This document shows, in pieces, positions 1-5,018 of a stretch of DNA of 7,394 nt (position 1 is the first letter of the stretch; the number at the start of each line of letters is the position of its first letter). The stretch comes from JAYFNU01 sp964460755 (lineage in GTDB: Bacteria; Bacillota; Clostridia; Oscillospirales; Ruminococcaceae). Both the position numbers and the translations under genes were made by a program. The stretch lies in assembly GCA_964460755.1 (NCBI GenBank), contig CAYWQL010000042.1, forward strand, positions 1-7,394. The letters are read 5' to 3'. The notes under the pieces are model-generated. The model did not search any database and was not told where the DNA came from. It saw nothing but the letters and a program-made list of their open reading frames with translations.

Positions 1-636
1 GAGACCATTCGCAAGAGCGCGGACGTCGATATGAAGTATGCGCGTCAGTCGGGCGGTCACGGACAGTACGGTCACGTCAAGATTATTGCCGAGCCGAACG
101 AGAGCGGAAAAGGCTACGAGTTCATCAACAAGGTCGTCGGAGGAGCTGTTCCAAAGGAATACATCGAGCCTACGAATCAGGGTATTCAAGGCGCGCTGCA
201 GTCTGGCGTTCTCGCGGGTTATCCCGTCGTCGACGTCAAGGTTACGCTCTATGACGGAAGCTTCCACGAGGTTGACTCGTCTGAAATGGCGTTCAAAATC
301 GCGGGTTCAATGGCAATTAAGGAAGCCCTTCGCAAGGGCGACCCCGTTATTCTTGAGCCGATTATGCGCGTTTGCGTAATCATTCCTGAGGAGTATATGG
401 GCGACGTTATCGGAGACCTTAACGCACGCCGCGGAACAATTCAGGGAATGGACGCGATTGCGGGCGGCCAACAGATTAACGCCTTCGTTCCGCTTTCGGG
501 AATGTTTGGTTATGCCACCGACCTTCGTTCAAAAACCCAGGGACGCGGTCAGTATTCAATGGAACCGAGCCATTATATCGAGGTTCCAAAGTCGATTGCC
601 GAAGGAATTATGAGCATTCGGCATAAAAATGACTAA
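1..636 (+). CDS. fusA: Elongation factor G, C-terminal part (5' end outside window)
   Basis: This is the last 211 codons of translation elongation factor G, the GTPase that drives ribosomal translocation after peptide bond formation. The reading frame is open from base 1, so the ATG at 31 is internal and the start codon, G domain and domains II-III lie to the left of the window. The family is about 690-700 residues long, so roughly the last third is present. Visible landmarks are the domain IV signature RQSGGHGQYGHVKI (near bases 46-87), the GYPVVDVKV segment, the domain IV loop GSFHEVDSSE, and domain V beginning near VILEPIMRV and including GDVIGDLNARRG and MFGYATDLRS. The protein ends in HKND followed by TAA. 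Its neighbour tuf starts 89 bases downstream, the usual str-operon order. Nothing suggests truncation or mutation within the visible part. Identification is secure because the motifs are highly conserved. Confidence 0.97.
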   Translation, partial: ETIRKSADVDMKYARQSGGHGQYGHVKIIAEPNESGKGYEFINKVVGGAVPKEYIEPTNQGIQGALQSGVLAGYPVVDVKVTLYDGSFHEVDSSEMAFKIAGSMAIKEALRKGDPVILEPIMRVCVIIPEEYMGDVIGDLNARRGTIQGMDAIAGGQQINAFVPLSGMFGYATDLRSKTQGRGQYSMEPSHYIEVPKSIAEGIMSIRHKND

Positions 637-650
637 TTTTTAGGGAACTA

Positions 651-679
651 TTGAAATTTAGCCCTATTATTGGTACAAT
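651..679 (+). promoter_or_regulatory. Predicted sigma-70-type promoter for tuf with extended -10
   Basis: TTGAAA (651-656) and TACAAT (674-679) are separated by exactly 17 bases, and the -10 is preceded by TGG (671-673), an extended -10 of the TGn type. Each hexamer has five of six consensus bases. Transcription would start near 686, leaving a leader of about 40 nt before the tuf start codon. The site lies in the AT-rich gap between the fusA stop and tuf. It would let tuf be expressed above fusA, as expected for the more abundant EF-Tu. Known from the family: internal tuf promoters occur in other bacteria. Inferred here: that this one is active. Confidence 0.72.
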
Positions 680-725
680 ATCATAACAAGAAAAGAATTA
701 AGAATTAAAAGGGAGGACACATCCA

Positions 726-1928
726 ATGGCAAAAGAAAAATTTGACAGAAGTAAGCCCCATGTCAATATCGGCACTATCGGTCACGTTGACCATGGTAAG
801 ACCACTCTTACTGCGGCTATCACGAAGGTTCTTTCATTCAAGGGTCAGGCGGCTTTCGAAGCTTATGACATGATTGATAAGGCTCCTGAAGAGAGAGAGC
901 GCGGAATTACAATCAACACATCGCACGTTGAGTATCAGACAGACACTCGCCACTATGCGCACGTTGACTGCCCGGGACACGCCGACTATGTTAAGAATAT
1001 GATTACGGGCGCGGCTCAGATGGACGGAGCTATCCTCGTCGTTTCGGCGGCTGACGGTCCTATGCCCCAGACTCGTGAGCACATCCTTCTTGCACGTCAG
1101 GTTGGCGTTCCTTACATCGTAGTTTATATGAACAAGGTTGACCAGGTTGACGACCCCGAACTTCTCGAGCTCGTTGAAATGGAAATCCGTGAGCTTCTTT
1201 CGACCTACGAGTTCCCCGGCGACGATACGCCTATCATTAAGGGCTCCGCTCTTAAGGCTCTTGAGTGCACCTCGACGGACATCAATGCTCCCGAGTACGC
1301 TTCTATCCTTGAGCTTATGGACGCTGTTGACGCTTATATCCCGACTCCTGAGCGCAAGGCTGACCTTCCGTTCCTTATGCCTGTTGAAGACACTATGACA
1401 ATCACAGGACGCGGAACAGTTGCAACAGGAAGAGTTGAGCGTGGAACGATTAAGGTCAACGAGGATGTTGAGCTTGTCGGACTTAAGGACGAGAAGATGA
1501 AGACGGTTGTTACCGGTCTTGAAATGTTCCGTAAAACTCTTGATTTCGCCGAGGCTGGCGATAACATCGGCGCTCTTCTTCGCGGCGTACAGCGCAGCGA
1601 CATCGAGCGTGGACAGGTTCTTTGCAAGCCGGGTTCCATCAACCCCCACACAAAGTTCCGTGGCCAGGTCTACATCCTTAAGAAGGATGAAGGCGGCCGT
1701 CACACACCGTTCTTCAACAACTATCGTCCTCAGTTCTATTTCAGAACTACAGACGTTACAGGCATTTGCACGCTTAAAGACGGCGTTGAAATGTGTATGC
1801 CCGGAGACAACACCGAAATGGATGTTGAGCTCATTACTCCGATTGCTATCGAAGAAGGACTTCGTTTCGCTATCCGTGAGGGTGGACGTACGGTTGGTTC
1901 TGGCGTAGTTATTAAGATAAACCAGTAG
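726..1928 (+). CDS. tuf: Translation elongation factor Tu
   Basis: EF-Tu is the cytoplasmic GTPase that delivers aminoacyl-tRNA to the ribosomal A site. The 400-residue length is normal for the family. In the G domain the P-loop GHVDHGKT is at residues 19-26, the effector region RERGITINTSHVEY around 57-70, DCPGH at 81-85, NKVD at 136-139 and SALK at 174-177. Domains II and III follow, with TITGRGTVATGRVERG (225-240), LLRGVQRSDIERGQVL (284-299) and the C-terminal LRFAIREGGRTVGSGVV (379-395). The guanine-specificity motif reads NKVD where E. coli has NKCD, a conservative change. The start is fixed by MAKEKFDRSKPHVN and by GGGAGG (711-716), nine bases before the ATG. It has its own promoter in the gap after fusA, and a hairpin terminator begins 15 bases after its stop codon. 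It is followed by guaB, not the rpsJ-led ribosomal protein operon often found after tuf. Confidence 0.98.
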   Translation: MAKEKFDRSKPHVNIGTIGHVDHGKTTLTAAITKVLSFKGQAAFEAYDMIDKAPEERERGITINTSHVEYQTDTRHYAHVDCPGHADYVKNMITGAAQMDGAILVVSAADGPMPQTREHILLARQVGVPYIVVYMNKVDQVDDPELLELVEMEIRELLSTYEFPGDDTPIIKGSALKALECTSTDINAPEYASILELMDAVDAYIPTPERKADLPFLMPVEDTMTITGRGTVATGRVERGTIKVNEDVELVGLKDEKMKTVVTGLEMFRKTLDFAEAGDNIGALLRGVQRSDIERGQVLCKPGSINPHTKFRGQVYILKKDEGGRHTPFFNNYRPQFYFRTTDVTGICTLKDGVEMCMPGDNTEMDVELITPIAIEEGLRFAIREGGRTVGSGVVIKINQ

Positions 1929-1943
1929 TAAAACCTAATATCA

Positions 1944-1976
1944 AAGCCCTCGCCTTATTGGCGAGGGCTTATTCTT
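1944..1976 (+). terminator. Intrinsic terminator or attenuator between tuf and guaB
   Basis: An 11-bp perfect stem, AAGCCCTCGCC (1944-1954) with GGCGAGGGCTT (1960-1970), closes a TTATT loop and runs into a T-rich tail (TTATTCTT to 1976). The stem is GC-rich and stable, but the tail is interrupted by A and C, so termination may be partial. It starts 15 bases after the tuf stop codon. The guaB Shine-Dalgarno begins only 8 bases after the tail, leaving little room for a separate guaB promoter downstream of the hairpin. Confidence 0.85.
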
Positions 1977-2001
1977 AAAAAGTAAAGGAGTAAAAAGTTA
2001 T

Positions 2002-3120
2002 ATGGCGGAAATTCTTTACGAGGGACTGACGTTTGACGACGTGCTGCTTGTGCCGCAGGAATCGAACGTTCTTCCAAACGAGGTGAGCCTTAAGGCAAGG
2101 CTTACAAATAAAATTGAGCTTAATATTCCGCTCATAAGCGCGGGAATGGATACCGTTACCGAAAGCGAGCTTGCGACGGCTATGGCGCGCGAAGGCGGAG
2201 TTGGAATTATACACAAGAATATGACGATAAAGGAACAGGCGAAGCAGGTCGCGAAGGTTAAGGCGGCGAGCGTAACCGAGGGCGCGGCGCTTGACTCGAG
2301 CGGTATGCTTTTGTCGGGGGCGGCGGTTGGAGTGACGGCTGACGTTATGGAGCGTATTGACGCGCTTGTTGATGCCGGCGTCGACGTTATATGTGTCGAT
2401 ACGGCGCATGGTCACAGCAAAAATGTCGTTCACAACGTTGGCGTTATTAAAGCAAAATATCCGATGCTTGAGGTTATTGCGGGCAATGTCGCGACGCCAG
2501 AAGCCACGAAAGCGCTTATTGAAGCGGGCGCGGATTGCGTTAAAGTCGGAATGGGCCCCGGTTCAATATGTACTACAAGAATTGTCGCGGGTATCGGAGT
2601 ACCCCAGCTTTCGGCGATTATGAATTGCGCCGCCGAAGCTGACAGATATAAAATACCAATCATCGCCGACGGAGGAGTTCAGTACTCGGGCGATATTGTA
2701 AAGGCTATCGCTGCGGGCGGCTCAGTTATAATGATTGGCTCGCTCTTTGCGGGAACAAAGGAAAGCCCGGGAGAAATCATCACCTTCGGCAACAAGAGCT
2801 ATAAATCCTATCGCGGAATGGGCTCGACCGCAGCAATGAAATCGGGAAGCGGCGACCGCTATTTCCAAAACGGAACGAAAAAATTTGTCCCCGAAGGGGT
2901 TGAGGGACTTGTGCCCTATCGCGGCGAATTAAGGGATACAATTTATCAAATGCTTGGCGGTCTTCGCTCGGGCATGGGCTACTGCGGAGCGAAGAATATT
3001 GAAACGCTTCGTACGAACGCCAAGTTTGTAAGAATAACGGGTGCAGGACTTCACGAGAGCCACCCCCACGACATAGCGATGACGGGCGGAGAGCCAAATT
3101 ATCAAAGAAACGATATGTAG
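2002..3120 (+). CDS. guaB: IMP dehydrogenase lacking the CBS (Bateman) domain
   Basis: IMP dehydrogenase oxidises IMP to XMP with NAD+, the first committed step of guanine nucleotide synthesis. The (beta/alpha)8 barrel is complete: substrate-loop start SAGMDTVTE (46-54), GPGSICTTR with catalytic Cys190, IADGGVQYSGD (221-231), the flap Arg-Tyr pair in GDRYFQN (Arg286-Tyr287), VPEGVEG (296-302) and the C-terminal ESHPHD (352-357). The TTRIVAGIGVPQ context after the cysteine fits GuaB rather than GMP reductase. At 372 residues it is over 100 shorter than the usual 480-490. The missing part is the pair of CBS motifs normally inserted in the barrel, replaced here by a short linker around residues 88-104. 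CBS-less enzymes are known in Borrelia and Cryptosporidium. The start is set by AAAGGAG (1984-1990), 11 bases upstream. guaA follows after 7 bases. Allosteric control by nucleotides bound at the Bateman module would be absent; that consequence is inferred. Confidence 0.95.
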   Translation: MAEILYEGLTFDDVLLVPQESNVLPNEVSLKARLTNKIELNIPLISAGMDTVTESELATAMAREGGVGIIHKNMTIKEQAKQVAKVKAASVTEGAALDSSGMLLSGAAVGVTADVMERIDALVDAGVDVICVDTAHGHSKNVVHNVGVIKAKYPMLEVIAGNVATPEATKALIEAGADCVKVGMGPGSICTTRIVAGIGVPQLSAIMNCAAEADRYKIPIIADGGVQYSGDIVKAIAAGGSVIMIGSLFAGTKESPGEIITFGNKSYKSYRGMGSTAAMKSGSGDRYFQNGTKKFVPEGVEGLVPYRGELRDTIYQMLGGLRSGMGYCGAKNIETLRTNAKFVRITGAGLHESHPHDIAMTGGEPNYQRNDM

Positions 3121-3127
3121 GTGCAGT

Positions 3128-4657
3128 ATGAGGGAAAATGTGATTATCGTCGATTTCGGCGGTCAGTATAACCAGCTTATCGCAAGGCGTGTGCGCGAAT
3201 GCAACGTTTATTGCGAGGTCGTTCCTTATAAGAAAGCTATGGACGCGATAAGAGAAAAACAGCCAAAGGGAATAATCTTCACGGGCGGACCGAAAAGCGT
3301 ATACGGCGAAGACGCCCCAAGCATAAGCAAAGAGGTTTTTTCGTTTGGAATACCCGTGCTCGGAATATGCTATGGCGCACAGCTTATGGCGTATCTTCTT
3401 GGCGGAGAGGTCAATAAAATCGAAAACCGCGAGTTTGGAAAGGTCAGCATAAAAACCGAAAAGGATAGCCTTATCGGAAGCGTGACCAACGGCGACGTAT
3501 GCTGGATGAGTCATACCGACCAGATTACTAAAGCCCCCGAGGGCTTTAGAGTTACCGCCTCAAGCGAAAGCTGTCCGCTTTCTGCGCTTGAAAACAAAAC
3601 GGCGGGACTTTATGCCGTCCAGTTTCATCCCGAAGTTGAGCATACTCCCTTCGGAAAAGAATATATAAGAAGGTTTTTATACGACGTTTGCGGTGTGAGC
3701 GGCGATTGGACGACCGAAAACTTCGTTGAGGAGGAGATTGCGCGGCTTCGCGAGGAGCTTGACGGAAAGAATGTGCTTTGCGCCCTTTCCGGCGGAGTTG
3801 ACAGCACCGTTTGCGCCGTGCTTTTAAATCGCGCCATAGGCGACAGATTAACCTGTATTTTTGTCGACCACGGCCTTATGCGAAAAAATGAGGGCGACGA
3901 GGTTATGGGAACGCTCGAAAAAGAGTTCAGCCTAAAGGTTATCCGCGTCAACGCCAAGGACCAGTTTTTGGGCAAGCTTAAAGGCGTTAGCGACCCCGAA
4001 ACAAAACGTAAAATAATCGGCAAGGAGTTTATCGAGATATTCGACGAGCAGGTGAAAAAGCTTGGCGGAAACTTTGATTACCTTCTTCAAGGGACTATTT
4101 ATCCCGACATAATTGAGAGCGGAGTCGGTGATGCGGCGGTAATTAAGAGTCATCACAATGTCGGAGGACTTCCCGAAAAAATGAAATTGAAGCTCTGCGA
4201 GCCTATTCGACTTCTTTTCAAGGACGAGGTTAGAAACGTAGGACGCGCGCTCGGAATACCTGAATATATTGTTGAGCGACAGCCCTTCCCGGGACCCGGT
4301 CTTGCGGTTCGCTGTTTGGGTGAAATCACGGAGGAGAAGCTTTTCCTTGTTCGTGAGAGCGACGCAATCCTTCGCGAGGAAATTAAAAAGGCGGGGCTCC
4401 AAAATCAGATTTGGCAGTATTTCACGGTGCTTCCGAATCTGCAAAGTGTGGGTGTTATGGGTGACGGGCGTACCTATTTTCAGGCGATTGGCATACGCGC
4501 GGTAACCTCGGTTGACGCGATGACCTGCGATTTCGCGAGGATACCGTATGACGTGCTCGCCGTGATAAGCAGCCGAATAGTAAACGAAGTCCCGGGCGTT
4601 AATCGCATCCTTCTCGATATCACCACCAAGCCTCCCGCAACGATAGAGTGGGAATAG
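3128..4657 (+). CDS. guaA: GMP synthetase (glutamine-hydrolysing)
   Basis: GMP synthetase makes GMP from XMP, ATP and glutamine in the cytoplasm, completing the pathway begun by the adjacent guaB product. The 509-residue length is normal. The N-terminal class I glutamine amidotransferase domain (about 4-190) has its nucleophile Cys81 in GICYGAQ and the His167/Glu169 pair in QFHPEVEH. The ATP-pyrophosphatase domain begins near 195, with the PP-loop SGGVDST at 221-227, followed by FVDHGLMRKNEGD (245-257) and LLQGTIYPDIIES (319-331). The C-terminal dimerisation domain contains RQPFPGPGLAVRCLGE (384-399) and ends in the canonical KPPATIEWE. The start lies 7 bases after the guaB stop codon. The only Shine-Dalgarno-like sequence is a weak AGGTG (3119-3123) overlapping that stop, four bases before the ATG, so translational coupling to guaB is likely. 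The main intrinsic terminator lies about 100 bases downstream. No missing residues or frameshifts are seen. Confidence 0.97.
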   Translation: MRENVIIVDFGGQYNQLIARRVRECNVYCEVVPYKKAMDAIREKQPKGIIFTGGPKSVYGEDAPSISKEVFSFGIPVLGICYGAQLMAYLLGGEVNKIENREFGKVSIKTEKDSLIGSVTNGDVCWMSHTDQITKAPEGFRVTASSESCPLSALENKTAGLYAVQFHPEVEHTPFGKEYIRRFLYDVCGVSGDWTTENFVEEEIARLREELDGKNVLCALSGGVDSTVCAVLLNRAIGDRLTCIFVDHGLMRKNEGDEVMGTLEKEFSLKVIRVNAKDQFLGKLKGVSDPETKRKIIGKEFIEIFDEQVKKLGGNFDYLLQGTIYPDIIESGVGDAAVIKSHHNVGGLPEKMKLKLCEPIRLLFKDEVRNVGRALGIPEYIVERQPFPGPGLAVRCLGEITEEKLFLVRESDAILREEIKKAGLQNQIWQYFTVLPNLQSVGVMGDGRTYFQAIGIRAVTSVDAMTCDFARIPYDVLAVISSRIVNEVPGVNRILLDITTKPPATIEWE

Positions 4658-4661
4658 TATC

Positions 4662-4729
4662 CAAAACGCTGTAAACCCGCATAAACACTGGGTTTACCCA
4701 AGTCGAAAAGGCTTCGCGACAACGTTTTG
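4662..4729 (+). other. Multi-stem RNA-like structure in the guaA 3' untranslated region
   Basis: Three nested or adjacent complementary pairs are visible. An outer pair, CAAAACG (4662-4668) with CGTTTTG (4723-4729), encloses an 8-bp hairpin, GTAAACCC (4671-4678) with GGGTTTAC (4690-4697), and a smaller one, GTCG (4702-4705) with CGAC (4717-4720). The latter has an alternative pairing of CGAA (4704-4707) with TTCG (4713-4716). Together these could form a three-way junction in the guaA transcript, just upstream of the terminator. No T-run follows any of the stems, so they are not terminators themselves. The function is unknown; message 3'-end protection is one possibility. Confidence 0.45.
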
Positions 4730-4754
4730 ACAACATCTGTATTTTTCCATAATT

Positions 4755-4794
4755 AAAGAGCTATCAGATTTTTGAAGTCTGATAGCTCTTTTTT
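4755..4794 (+). terminator. Strong intrinsic terminator of the guaA transcript
   Basis: A 14-bp perfect stem, 4755-4768 with 4778-4791, encloses a 9-nt loop and ends in six consecutive T residues (4789-4794). This is a textbook intrinsic terminator for plus-strand transcripts. Read on the minus strand, the same stem is followed by TTTAATT, so it may also weakly terminate the convergent minus-strand gene that ends at 5019. No better minus-strand terminator is visible between 4795 and 5018. Confidence 0.92.
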
Positions 4795-5018
4795 GTTGCT
4801 TTCTTTACCAAGTTATAAAATCAAAGGCAAGATTTCCGAGGTTACTTATTTCGTTATCAATTTATTTGTTTTCTAATGTGTAAATATTGAAGGCTTCAAT
4901 ATAGAATGCTCATTTATTGAGAACCTTCACTTTATAAGCCACCGGTCTGATTTCAATATTAGGAACGCACATAAACGACTAATCGTGTGTAAAAAAACAA
5001 CTAAATCATTTCATAAGG
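4795..5018. other. AT-rich convergent intergenic region, no convincing gene
   Basis: This spacer lies between the guaA terminator and the stop codon of the minus-strand secreted-protein gene. It is AT-rich (14 G/C among the 60 bases 4861-4920). It contains a 19-bp palindrome (4884-4902), a run of seven A residues (4991-4997) next to a weak hairpin (ACGCAC 4965-4970 with GTGTGT 4985-4990), and one minus-strand frame of short open segments broken by stops. No RNA gene or credible coding region is seen. Confidence 0.6.
4884..4902. repeat. Perfect 19-bp palindrome
   Basis: ATATTGAAG (4884-4892) and CTTCAATAT (4894-4902) are exact inverted repeats around a single G at 4893. Neither strand has a T-run directly after it, so it is not an obvious terminator, and as RNA its loop would have to open to about five bases. 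It could be a protein-binding site or a remnant of a larger element. Its role is unknown. Confidence 0.5.

Noticed and set aside
834..1703. A 289-codon open frame on the minus strand inside tuf.
   Set aside because: It is antisense to a highly conserved EF-Tu gene, has no recognisable domain, and is explained by the strong codon bias of tuf leaving few stops on the opposite strand.
1929..2001. A purine riboswitch or similar aptamer in the guaB leader.
   Set aside because: The gap is only 73 bases and is almost filled by the terminator hairpin and ribosome binding site. No aptamer-like three-stem arrangement can be fitted.
2002..3120. The possibility that the short guaB is GMP reductase (guaC).
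   Set aside because: GMP reductase also lacks CBS motifs, but the sequence after the catalytic cysteine (TTRIVAGIGVPQ) and the Arg-Tyr flap plus VPEGVEG are IMP dehydrogenase features, and guaA follows directly.
2780..3514. A 244-codon minus-strand open frame spanning the guaB-guaA junction.
   Set aside because: It overlaps two certain genes, shows no family motif, and is a by-product of biased codon use.
4727..4753. A perfect TTGACA (4727-4732) followed by CATAAT (4748-4753), resembling a plus-strand promoter.
   Set aside because: The spacer is only 15 bases, and a transcript starting about 4760 would begin inside the guaA terminator hairpin with no gene after it. Part of the -35 also belongs to the outer stem of the 3'-UTR structure. 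Chance is more likely.
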